Source: Bradyrhizobium sp. CCGUVB1N3 (GTDB taxonomy: Bacteria; Pseudomonadota; Alphaproteobacteria; Rhizobiales; Xanthobacteraceae). From it: 64,000 bases of DNA. The DNA lies in assembly GCF_024199925.1 (NCBI RefSeq), contig NZ_JANADR010000002.1, forward strand, positions 124,001 to 188,000, read 5' to 3'. Below are positions 25,564-33,281 of this stretch, piece after piece. Position numbers and translations under genes: made by a program. The notes below the pieces were generated by a model. It made no database searches and was not told the DNA's origin. It was given only the letters and a program-made list of their open reading frames with translations. Numbering within the stretch: position 1 is the stretch's first letter; every line of letters starts with the position of its first letter.

Positions 25564-25993
25564 CATCGCAACGCCCCAGCGCTTCAATCACCGCCGACAG
25601 CAACTGCGCGTCGCCGCCTTCCAGCGAAAGCGTCACGCCGTTGGGCATCGATGCCGTCAGCCGCCCTGCACAGGATCGCTCCGTCGCGCAAACCGCGATC
25701 GCGCCAGCAGATCGAGTTGGCGACGATGACGGCGCGCGAACCGGAATAAAGGCTGGCGCAATCGGCGCCCGCGCCCCCGGCTGGCCATCCCCGTTCTGAA
25801 CTTGTCGCTTGGCCACCCACTTGCGCAGCAGGTTCGCGTTCACGCCGTGTTGCAACGCCAGCCCCGCCAGCGACACGCCAGGCTGCAGACAGGCCTCGAC
25901 CAGCCGCTGTTTGCTGGCCGGATCATAGCGACGCCGGCCATTGCGCAACACGCCGACCGTCTCAAGTCTCAAAGGTTCTTCTGGAGTGATCAT
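25547..25993 (-). CDS. tnpA: IS66 accessory protein TnpA
   Basis: 148 residues from ATG 25993. HTH of the IS3/IS66 OrfA type (NGRRRYDPASKQRLVEACL, GVSLAGLALQHGVNANLLRK), then a variable linker and the conserved VTLSLEGGDAQLLSAVIEAL end. A DNA-binding component, first gene of the element. Confidence 0.9.
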   Translation of the reverse strand: MITPEEPLRLETVGVLRNGRRRYDPASKQRLVEACLQPGVSLAGLALQHGVNANLLRKWVAKRQVQNGDGQPGARAPIAPAFIPVRAPSSSPTRSAGAIAVCATERSCAGRLTASMPNGVTLSLEGGDAQLLSAVIEALGRCDVPTVV

Positions 25994-26076
25994 CGATGGT
26001 GTCCACCTCGCTCATGGTGGACACCTCATCCCATCCCCCCGCTCAACTGCATAGGTGCGTAGAAAGGAGCGCTTAC

Positions 26077-26296
26077 GATCATCCATCAGTTGAAAGGAGT
26101 CGAAGGCACCCACAAGCTCGTTCATTCCGATATCGGCGCGGTCGCGATACGGTGGTACGTCGTCAGGATCGTCAAAGTCATCGCTCATGGAAACTGTCTG
26201 TGCATTCTCGTCGAGATCCGCTTGGACAGGCGAACCGATCTGACCCGTTGTCCTGCGAGTCGCTCCCAAACTATCCTTGTCGCCCTCGTGCATCAT
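26077..26296 (-). pseudogene. 5' part of small acidic gene interrupted by IS66
   Basis: Starts at ATG 26296 after an excellent GAGGAGG. About 73 native residues, very acidic in the middle (SMSDDFDDPDDVPPYRDRAD), then MNELVGAFDSFQLMDD up to the IS66 junction. The frame resumes at 23372. No family recognised; the size, acidity and position beside effector-like genes would suit a small secretion-related protein, but that is speculation. An inverted fragment of the solo IS end lies just upstream. Confidence 0.55.
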
Positions 26297-26330
26297 ATTC
26301 CTCCTCAGTGCCGGGGAGTGTCGAGGATGA

Positions 26331-26366
26331 GCCGATGGGGGTCAATGTTCGATCAGCATTCACACA
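26331..26366 (-). repeat. Solo IS end fragment, inverted copy
   Basis: 36 bp that read on the minus strand as TGTGAATGCTGATCGAACAT followed by TGACCCCCATCGGC, matching the outer end of the repeats at 1843, 3340 and 39936. It falls in the upstream region of the acidic gene and may have replaced its promoter. Confidence 0.6.
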
Positions 26367-26497
26367 GATGGCCAACAATCTGATCCGCAGGGTGCCCGGA
26401 AAAGACTCTCAACGCCTCAAACGCATGACCGTAGCCTGGGACGACGACTTCCTCGCAAGCCTCATCGTACCCTAAAATCCTTCACCCGATTCCCCTA
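26367..26497 (+). other. Probable C-terminal scrap of a transposase frame
   Basis: The plus frame reads NNLIRRVPGKDSQRLKRMTV then AWDDDFLASLIVP and a stop at 26475. It looks like a real protein end because it is basic then acidic with consistent codon use, but it has no start and I cannot name it. It ends 20 bp before the IS630 element. Confidence 0.3.
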
Positions 26498-26515
26498 GTG
26501 GTTCATCACAGGGGA

Positions 26516-28338
26516 GTAGCCCCGCGGAATTTCACCCCGGGGCTCTCGCAGAACCGGACATGACAGTCTCCCGTCATCCGGCTCCCATCAGGCAAACGTC
26601 CCAGTCATACCGAGTCGCCAGTGCACAAAGAGTTCCGCACTTTCCTTGACGAGTCTTAGGAAGAACTGACTCGCACCAGCTTTAGTGCGGCGGAAGCGCT
26701 TGAACTTCCGCACCGCCCACGCCACGAGCGTCTGATTGACGTATCGAAGGAAGGGATACAGTGCCGACCGAGTATAGCGCCCATAGTATGCAATCCATCC
26801 CCTGAGGAGAGGATTGATCTCTGAGGCTAGGTCCTGCAAGGACAGGTGTGTCTGCCGGCGCAAGTTCAAGGCCCGAATCGTTTCCCGCATGGTCTTCATT
26901 GCCGATGGACTGACTGCTGGAGTAAATCCTCCAAACAGCGAGTTGGTTCGGGAATTCATTACCTGACGGGAGCGAAAGCAAAATCCGAGGAAGTCAAAGC
27001 TGACATTCGGGTAGTTGCCTTTGCGATTCCCATCTCTGCAGTAGACGATCTTGGTTTTCGTTGGATGCATCTCCAGATGGCACTCTGCCAACCGGGCTTG
27101 AAGCTCAACCTTGAGGGTTTCTGCTTCTAGCTCGGTACGGCAGTGCACCAGTCCATCATCTGCATAACGGCACCACGGGAGGTCGGGGTGCGTCCTCGTC
27201 ATCCAGAGATCAAACGCGTAATGGAGAAAAAGATTCGCCAGAGTCGGGCTGACCACTCCCCCTTGCGGGGTACCGCGGCTTCGCTCGATGATGGCTCCGT
27301 CTTCCTTCATCATGGGCGCCTTGAGCCATCTTTCGATGTACAACACAGCCCAGTTGCACGTTATGTGTTTCCGGACAGCCCGGAGCATCAAATCGTGGTC
27401 GATGTTGTCGAACAGACCCTTGATGTCAAACTCTAACACCCAGTCATACTTCCAGGACCGCTGTCGCGTGACCCCTACAGCATCCAGCGCCGATTTGTTC
27501 GGCCTGTACCCGTAGGAGTCTGGAAGAAAGATTGGTTCTAGAATCGGCTCAATGACCTGCTTGACCACCATCTGCGCGATTCTGTCGCTCACAGTGGGCA
27601 CACCTAAAATCCGTTCGCCTCCAGTCTTCTTCGGAATGGAGACGGCGAGCACCGGTGGGGGAAAGTAGCTTCCCGAACTCATTCGATTCCAGATCTTATA
27701 CAGATTTCCTGACAGAGCCTTCTCAAATTCGTCGATCGTCTGCTTGTCCACTCCGGCCGCGCCCTTGTTGGATTTGACCGCTTTGTACGCCTCGTACACG
27801 AGACGTTTCTCGATGTTGAACGGTTTGTTTGTCGCATTCGTCGAGTTCATCCTGTTTCCAGTTGTTTCGGTGAATGCCACCGCCTGACCCGACCCCTTTG
27901 CTCCAGTCCCATTACAGACTTTCAACGCTCGTACGGGTCGGTCCGCCCCAGTTATCCGCATCGGTACTCTCGCCTCGCGGTTTTGGCCGCTTGTGCTTCT
28001 CCCTTGGCATCGGAGAACTGGTTCCTGCAGTTCCGTGCAATCGCCTGTATCCGGTTCACGCCCCCTTTACGCCGACCGCCACCTGTCCAGTCATCAGGCC
28101 TCCGACAGGTTTATCGCAGGAGAATCACCACCCCTGGTTTTGACGGTACTTGAAAGTATAACGACGCGTGATCGAAGGGTTCATTTTCATTCGTCTCCCG
28201 GACACATACCTGCGCGGGGTCTTCCCCGCGCTTTGTCTTCAACGCTCACCACCACGGATTTTGGCCGCAGCAGCTTGAAGTGGTTTGAGACCCGCTCCTG
28301 AAAGCCGATCCCGAGGGGCCTACCCTCATCAATCGCAC
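26516..28338 (-). ncRNA. Group II intron
   Basis: On the minus strand the 5' end GTGCG at 28338 begins a typical intron start (GTGCGATTGATGAGGG). The 3' end has a domain V hairpin (GAGCCGGATGACGGG / CTGTCATGTCCGGTTC, about 26550-26585) and a domain VI stem closing at GGGGCTAC (26516). A maturase gene lies in domain IV. The intron interrupts only non-coding DNA, 23 bp past the IS630 transposase stop, so the host gene stays intact. Exact splice sites are inferred from consensus ends. Confidence 0.8.
26588..27850 (-). CDS. ltrA: Group II intron reverse transcriptase/maturase
   Basis: 420 residues from ATG 27850 (MNSTNATNKPFNIEKRLVYE). RT domain blocks: VSIPKKTGGERILGVPTVSD, FLPDSYGYRPNKSALDAV, EFDIKGLFDNIDHDLM, RGTPQGGVVSPTLANL and the catalytic YADD in WCRYADDGLVHC. 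The C-terminal maturase (GIIM) domain has LLRGWIAYYGRYTRSALYPF. There is no HNH endonuclease, so target priming would need the replication fork or another nick. Apparently functional. It helps splicing and retrohoming of the intron. Confidence 0.93.
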   Translation of the reverse strand: MNSTNATNKPFNIEKRLVYEAYKAVKSNKGAAGVDKQTIDEFEKALSGNLYKIWNRMSSGSYFPPPVLAVSIPKKTGGERILGVPTVSDRIAQMVVKQVIEPILEPIFLPDSYGYRPNKSALDAVGVTRQRSWKYDWVLEFDIKGLFDNIDHDLMLRAVRKHITCNWAVLYIERWLKAPMMKEDGAIIERSRGTPQGGVVSPTLANLFLHYAFDLWMTRTHPDLPWCRYADDGLVHCRTELEAETLKVELQARLAECHLEMHPTKTKIVYCRDGNRKGNYPNVSFDFLGFCFRSRQVMNSRTNSLFGGFTPAVSPSAMKTMRETIRALNLRRQTHLSLQDLASEINPLLRGWIAYYGRYTRSALYPFLRYVNQTLVAWAVRKFKRFRRTKAGASQFFLRLVKESAELFVHWRLGMTGTFA

Positions 28339-28361
28339 AGCTCGTCTTCAATTAGGCTAAG

Positions 28362-29519
28362 TCATTTCAACTTCTCCTCGTTCGTCAACTTCTGCAGCAC
28401 ACGTGATTTTGACTCTTTGGGATAGGCGCGGCCGAGTTTGGCGCGGGCTTTATCTGTTGTGAACATCCATTGGATGCGGGCTCGGGTTTTATTCCGCCTC
28501 TTTTGCCATGCTGCGATCTCGTTTCGGAGCCTTTTGGGATCGTCGATGCGGCGGCCGAGACACTGGCGCTGTAGCACGCTGATCTCGCACTCGACCATAT
28601 TGAGCCAACTGGCGTGCTTCGGGGTGAAGTGGAATTCGAGGCGGCGCAGGATGCGCCGGGCCTCGGCGGGCGCGAAGGCCTCATACAGCGCCCCAGGCTT
28701 GTGGATCGACAAATTGTCCTGCACGACACGGATGCAGGCGGCGTCGGGATAATGGACGTCGACGAGATCACGCATACAGTGGGCGTAGTCCACGGCGGCG
28801 CGGCGGTCGGTGACCTTGACGTTGCGCCAGCCCCGATGTGGATCGAAGGTGACAAAGAGATTGGCGGTGCCGTTGCGGCGATACTCGTAGTCGTAGCGCT
28901 CGCGCTGTCCCGGTTGGGCCGGGACCGGCTGGCGCACCTCGCCGATCAGCTGGATGGGGGTCTCGTCGAAGCAGACCAGCGGCCGGGCGGGATTCGGCGT
29001 CTCGGCGTAGAGGTCGAGCACGTCCTCCATGCGGGCAACGTATTCGCCGTCGACATGGGGAATGCACCACATGTCCCTGCGCCACGGCTTGAGGTCGTTC
29101 TCGGCCAGCCGGCGACGCACGGTCTCGCCCGACAGGCTGTTGTGATCGGTGAGCTTGACCATCGTGTCGGCCAGCAGCGTCAGCGTCCAGCGTTTGCAGC
29201 CGGCGGGCGGCTTGGCGCATGCGGTCGCCACCAGCAAGGCTTCCTCCTTGCCGGTCAGCTTGCGCTCAGCGCCCGGACGCGGCTCCTCGCTCAAGGCCCG
29301 CTCCAGATTGCCTTCCACGAAGCGGCGCTTGGTCCGGCCGACGGTGGAGAGGCTGACACTCACGGTCCGGGCAATCTCCTCGTCGCGGCAGCCTCTATCG
29401 GCCGCCAGCAAAATCTGCGATCGCTTAAGCTTGCGGGCGGCGTGCTTGCCACCGCCGAGCATCGCCGTCAATTCGTCGCGCTCGGTTTGGCTCAATTCGA
29501 CCCGATAACGTACATTCAT
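28362..29519 (-). CDS. IS630-family transposase
   Basis: 385 residues from ATG 29519 (AAGGAGG nine bases upstream). N-terminal HTH pair (KRSQILLAADRGCRDEEIAR, SVSLSTVGRTKRRFVEGNLE), then a DDE domain of the Tc1/mariner type: PLVCFDETPIQLIGE (first Asp), VVQDNLSIHKPGAL (second Asp), and HASWLNMVECEISVLQRQCL (Glu). Complete. It cuts at the 12-bp ends and inserts at TA. Confidence 0.92.
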   Translation of the reverse strand: MNVRYRVELSQTERDELTAMLGGGKHAARKLKRSQILLAADRGCRDEEIARTVSVSLSTVGRTKRRFVEGNLERALSEEPRPGAERKLTGKEEALLVATACAKPPAGCKRWTLTLLADTMVKLTDHNSLSGETVRRRLAENDLKPWRRDMWCIPHVDGEYVARMEDVLDLYAETPNPARPLVCFDETPIQLIGEVRQPVPAQPGQRERYDYEYRRNGTANLFVTFDPHRGWRNVKVTDRRAAVDYAHCMRDLVDVHYPDAACIRVVQDNLSIHKPGALYEAFAPAEARRILRRLEFHFTPKHASWLNMVECEISVLQRQCLGRRIDDPKRLRNEIAAWQKRRNKTRARIQWMFTTDKARAKLGRAYPKESKSRVLQKLTNEEKLK

Positions 29520-29557
29520 GCTTTGCCTCCTTGTCGGAGGTCGGGACGAATCCAACG

Positions 29558-29839
29558 ATGAGTCAAAAATCAGGCGCGCGCTTCACCGAGAAGCAGGGTT
29601 ATTACCTGGCTTTCATCCATACCTACGCCCACATGTTCGGACGTCCACCCGCCGAAGCCGACATCCAGCGCCACTTCCGCGTCAGCCCGCCTTCGGTCCA
29701 CCAGATGATCGTCACCCTCGAACGAAACGGCTTCATCCGGCGTCAACCCGGCGTCCCCAGAAGCATCGAAATCCTCGTGCCGCCGGAAAGCTTGCCGATC
29801 CCCGAATGGCTCGGTATTAAAACGTCGAAATCACAGTGA
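29558..29839 (+). CDS. LexA-like winged-helix protein of the IS630 element
   Basis: 93 residues from ATG 29558, divergent from the transposase. It shows the LexA N-terminal HTH pattern (FTEKQGYYLAFIHTYAHMFG, then ADIQRHFRVSPPSVHQMIVT and LERNGFIRRQPGVPRSIEIL) without the autocleaving domain. Its stop lies in the element's right inverted repeat, so it belongs to the element and probably regulates or assists it. I recall similar pairs in rhizobial IS630 elements. Confidence 0.75.
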   Translation: MSQKSGARFTEKQGYYLAFIHTYAHMFGRPPAEADIQRHFRVSPPSVHQMIVTLERNGFIRRQPGVPRSIEILVPPESLPIPEWLGIKTSKSQ

Positions 29840-29847
29840 TGAACCAC

Positions 29848-29960
29848 TAGGATGTGGGGAACGATCCCGTGCTGGTTTCCTCAAGGGCGAAGCGTCCACC
29901 ATTGGTAGGACTGGGATGCACACACATGCTGGATCCTCCTCACCTACAAGTTCTTGTAGT
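29848..29960. other. Short spacer between IS630 and IS66 elements
   Basis: 113 bp without a gene. Just before the IS66 end lies a perfect 7-bp palindrome CTACAAG-TT-CTTGTAG (29944-29959). Confidence 0.4.
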
Positions 29961-30026
29961 GTAAGCGCGGATTTCGATGCACGTCGTAGAGCGGCGTAAT
30001 GCGGCGGCGGCAGTGGTGGTGGCGGC

Positions 30027-31595
30027 TCAGGCTGGCAACTTTTTGAAGTTGAAGGGCAGAAGATCCTGGACATCGGCTTCATCGGGGCGTGTCGGCAACT
30101 GGGCGAGGACGTGCTTCAGCCATGCGAAGGGCTCGATGCGACAGGCCCGACAGGTCAGCATCAGACTATAGATGACGGCACTGGCCCTGGCTCCCTCCAC
30201 GGTAGCGCTGAAGAGCCAGTTTTTCCTGCCGCAGGCAAAAATCCTGATATCGCGTTCCAGAAGGTTGTTGTCGATCGGCATGCTGCCGTCCTTGGCGTAG
30301 CGCGTCAGATATTCCCATTGGTTGAGCGTATAGGAGACCGCATCCTCAAGCTTGGTGTCGGGCACAACCTTGGGAGCGATTGCATCGAGCCACGCCTTGA
30401 GGGCGTCCAGGACCGGGAGGCTGTGTTTCTGGCGCAAGCGGCGTATGTAATCGACCTGCGTTTCGCCGTCGCCGGGCTTTTCGTCCCGCACCTGTCTTTC
30501 AATCCGGTAGAGCTGGTCGAAGAACTTGAGGGCTTGGGCCGGTGGCCCACCCGGTTTCTTCCTGGCCTTGAGGGCGTCGACAAACTTCCGTCTGGCGTGG
30601 GCCATGCATCCGACGTGCGTGGCGCCTTTCAATGTGCGCCAGGCCGCGTAGCCATCGCTCATCAGGATGCCACGATAGTCGCCAAGGAAGGCCTGCGGGT
30701 GTTCCTGTCCGCGACCAGGCTGATAATCGAACAGCACGATCGGCTGCTCGCTATCCTCGCCGCTGCGATAAGCCCACATATACGAGGTGCTGGTGGGGTC
30801 CTTGCCCGCTTCTTTCAGCACCTGAACGGTGGTCTCGTCGCCATGGATGACGGTCTGCGACCGCAACCGTAGCTTTAGCGCGTCGTAGATACGAACGAGG
30901 TGCTTCTCGCTCGAACCGATCACCCAGTGGCCCAGAGCGCCGCGGCTGACGGGAACACCAGCGCGCTCGAAGGCCTTCGCCAGACGATAGAGCGGCGTGC
31001 CATCGACATATTTATGGACGAGTGCGAAGGCCAGCGTCGAGGCCGTAGCAATGCTGCCCGGCAAGGGTTGTGCAGGCATCGGCGCGGTCACGACCGGCGT
31101 GTTGATGTCGGTACGGTCACAATGGCGGCAAGCATATTTGAACCGCACATTCTGCAAAACCTTCGCCTTCACCTCGATATGAAGTTGCTCGCTAACGGTC
31201 TCGCCCATGCGATGCATCTGGTGACGGCAGCAAGGACAAGCCTTCTGGTCGTCGGGAAGGTCATACTCGACGCGTTCGCGCGGCAGGTTCTCTGGCAAGG
31301 CCTTGCGGCCGCGCTTCCTTCCCGTCGCCCCCTCGGTCGCCGGCAAGCCCGTGTCCGGCAGAGCAACGACATCGTCATCTTCGTTGTCGGCGGGGTCCTC
31401 ATCCGCAGCCTGTTCGGCTTCATTGAAGAGGCGGTCAATGTGCTTTTCACTGCGCGGCGCAAAACGATGCAGTCGTGCAAGCGCCAGCTCTTCCTCGAGT
31501 CTGACGACGCGTTCGGTGAGTTGACGGTTCTCTGCCTGCAGCGCAGCAATGCGCGCCATCAACTCTTCAACAGCCGGTTCGCCGGGTCGATTCAT
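30027..31595 (-). CDS. tnpC: IS66 transposase TnpC
   Basis: 522 residues; coiled-coil start, zinc motif ACPCCRHQMHRMGE and YACRHCDRTD, DDE domain (VIHGDETTVQVLKEAG, GILMSDGYAAWRTL, CMAHARRKFVDALKA), and C-terminal NWLFSATVEGARASAVIYSL with CRACRIEPFAWLKHVL. Intact. Diverged from the 23486 TnpC throughout, so an independent arrival. Confidence 0.95.
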   Translation of the reverse strand: MNRPGEPAVEELMARIAALQAENRQLTERVVRLEEELALARLHRFAPRSEKHIDRLFNEAEQAADEDPADNEDDDVVALPDTGLPATEGATGRKRGRKALPENLPRERVEYDLPDDQKACPCCRHQMHRMGETVSEQLHIEVKAKVLQNVRFKYACRHCDRTDINTPVVTAPMPAQPLPGSIATASTLAFALVHKYVDGTPLYRLAKAFERAGVPVSRGALGHWVIGSSEKHLVRIYDALKLRLRSQTVIHGDETTVQVLKEAGKDPTSTSYMWAYRSGEDSEQPIVLFDYQPGRGQEHPQAFLGDYRGILMSDGYAAWRTLKGATHVGCMAHARRKFVDALKARKKPGGPPAQALKFFDQLYRIERQVRDEKPGDGETQVDYIRRLRQKHSLPVLDALKAWLDAIAPKVVPDTKLEDAVSYTLNQWEYLTRYAKDGSMPIDNNLLERDIRIFACGRKNWLFSATVEGARASAVIYSLMLTCRACRIEPFAWLKHVLAQLPTRPDEADVQDLLPFNFKKLPA

Positions 31596-31648
31596 CAGAT
31601 TCTTGAATCGAAAGCATGCCGCCGCGTCAACCGCTCAATTCGAGGCCC

Positions 31649-32002
31649 TCAACCAGCAACCTGATATTGCCGCACCGGATGGCGGACCATCGCATCGATA
31701 TCGATCCCGTCGAGGATCCAGTGCAATTGCTCGGTCGTAAGCGTGATCACCGCTGCCTCGCGGCCCGGCCACCGGAACTTGTCCTCGGTCAGCCGTTTCA
31801 GGATCAGCACAAAGCCGGACCGATCGAAGAACAGGAGCTTCATCCGGTCGCGACGGCGATTGCAGAACGCAAAAACCGCCGGAGCAAACGGATCGAGCGC
31901 CATCGTTTCCTGGACCAGAACCGCAAGGCTGTTGATGCCGGCCCGGAAGTCGATCGACTCACGGTGCAGATAGACTTTCAGGTCAGCGCCCAGTCTGAAC
32001 AT
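31649..32002 (-). CDS. tnpB: IS66 accessory protein TnpB
   Basis: 117 residues from ATG 32002 (MFRLGADLKVYLHRESIDFR), with GINSLAVLVQETMALDPFAP and FFDRSGFVLILKRLTEDKFR. Standard IS66 middle gene, overlapping tnpA by 20 bases. Confidence 0.92.
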   Translation of the reverse strand: MFRLGADLKVYLHRESIDFRAGINSLAVLVQETMALDPFAPAVFAFCNRRRDRMKLLFFDRSGFVLILKRLTEDKFRWPGREAAVITLTTEQLHWILDGIDIDAMVRHPVRQYQVAG

Positions 32003-32456
32003 GTCCCAGTGCTCCGATGATCGCCGTCAATACATTCACATCACCGCATTCCAGCGTCAGCTTCACGCCGTTCGACAGTGACGCGCTCACCTTGGCTGGA
32101 GAGGAAAACGTCGCAGCCCTTTCCGGTGCCGATCCACGCACCCCATCACAAGTCGCCGGCAAATCCACCGCATCCATGCGGCTCTGTCCCGACAGTGCCC
32201 GATCAGCAGTCCCTTCAATCTGAACCGGGATGAACGCCGCTGGTGAGGACGGCCGGACAGACAGCGTCTCCGTGCGCTTCTTTACCCATTTCCGAAGAAG
32301 GTTCGCATTGACCCCATGTTCGAGCGCAAGTCTCGATACCGACACGCCAGGCGCAAGGCAGGCCGCGACAAGGCGGTCCTTCGATGCGGCGTCGTAACGG
32401 CGTCGACCGTTCCGACCAACAAGCCTTACCCGCAGTTTCTGATCATCGTCTGACAT
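31983..32456 (-). CDS. tnpA: IS66 accessory protein TnpA
   Basis: 157 residues from ATG 32456 (MSDDDQKLRVRLVGRNGRRR). HTH with DAASKDRLVAACLAPGVSVS and LALEHGVNANLLRKWVKKR; conserved end VKLTLECGDVNVLTAIIGAL. The longer frame to 32513 runs into the palindrome near the element end and is not preferred. Confidence 0.9.
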   Translation of the reverse strand: MSDDDQKLRVRLVGRNGRRRYDAASKDRLVAACLAPGVSVSRLALEHGVNANLLRKWVKKRTETLSVRPSSPAAFIPVQIEGTADRALSGQSRMDAVDLPATCDGVRGSAPERAATFSSPAKVSASLSNGVKLTLECGDVNVLTAIIGALGHVQTGR

Positions 32457-32699
32457 CACAAGGTGTCCACCTATTTTGGTGGACACCTCATGCATCAGAG
32501 TACTCAACAGCAAAAGGTGCGGGGAAATTCGCGCTTACCTCCCACCGGCACCCAAGTTCTGACGACACCCAAGCCGGCAACGGTTGAATGGACCGGCCGA
32601 TCAGCGCGGCTCAAGGCTGGCGCTGCGCGCCCCCGCCTTCGGCCTTCGGCGGCTGCGGCCTTGACCCGACTGCTCGCCAGTCGCGGGCTTTGCATTTGC

Positions 32700-33158
32700 C
32701 CATTGGGCAAGAAATGGAGCGAGAAAGGTTCGAAGCTGCATCTGGCCGTCGATACGCTCGGCCATCTTCTGGCGCTGCATGTCACGCCCGCCAACACCGA
32801 TGATCGCGCCGAGATTGGCCGGATCGCCAAGACGATTCAGGCCGAGACTGGTCAGAGCGTCGAAGTCGCCTTCGTTGACCGGGGCTACACAGGCGACAAG
32901 CCTGCAACGGCGGCTGCAGAACACGGCATTGCCCTCGAGGTCATAAAGCTGTCGGAGGCCAAACGAGGCTTCGTGCTGCTCCCAAGGCGATGGGTCGTCG
33001 AACGATCTTTCGCGTGGGCCACACGCTTCCGAAGACTTGTCAAAGACTACGAGCGATACGCTCAGACCCTCGCCGACCTCCACCTCATCGCCTTCGCATA
33101 CATCATGCTCAAAAACGTCGCTAACCCGATCTATTCACGAGAGCACGGTCGTTCTTGA
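32700..33158 (+). pseudogene. IS5-family transposase, C-terminal part
   Basis: The frame holds the later half of an IS5-type transposase: SEKGSKLHLAVDTLGHLLAL (after the first Asp), VEVAFVDRGYTGDKPA (second Asp) and VVERSFAWATRFRRLVKDYE (Glu). The preceding 200 bp are rearranged and out of frame, and the N-terminus is missing, cut off where the IS66 element ends. Not functional. Confidence 0.8.
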
Positions 33159-33281
33159 CGTCTGACGGGGGCTGGCGGCTGGCGTGGGTGAGCGTCCGGC
33201 CTTTTGTCACCGGGTTCTACATCAAGCTGTTTTGTACGCGTTGGAGGAGTGGGGCGGGTGAGCGGGCGCAGGCCCGGTCGG

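Larger units (their letters stand above)
23373..26076 (-). mobile_element. IS66-family element with perfect 8-bp target duplication
   Basis: 2704 bp bounded by GTAAGCGC inverted ends (23373 inward and 26076 inward) and flanked on both sides by GATCATCC (23365-23372 and 26077-26084), the 8-bp duplication typical of IS66. It carries tnpA, tnpB and tnpC in the standard order on the minus strand, all apparently intact. Confidence 0.93.
26498..29847 (-). mobile_element. IS630-type element carrying a group II intron
   Basis: Perfect 12-bp inverted ends GTGGTTCATCAC (26498-26509) and GTGATGAACCAC (29836-29847), each flanked by TA, the duplication made by IS630/Tc1 elements. Inside are a minus-strand transposase, a divergent LexA-like gene, and a 1.8-kb group II intron between the transposase stop and the left end. 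Without the intron the element would be about 1.53 kb. Confidence 0.85.
29961..32538 (-). mobile_element. IS66-family element, second type, no target duplication
   Basis: 2578 bp between GTAAGCGCGGATTTC at 29961 and its inverted partner ending at 32538. It carries tnpA, tnpB and tnpC of a lineage clearly different from the 23373 element. The 8-bp flanks differ (CTTGTAGT left, CTCCCACC right), so the DNA on at least one side has been rearranged since insertion. Confidence 0.9.

Noticed and set aside
26012..26076. C-terminal 24 residues of the acidic-gene frame (RKRSFLRTYAVERGD...)
   Set aside because: These codons are IS66 terminal sequence; the native frame continues on the far side of the element.
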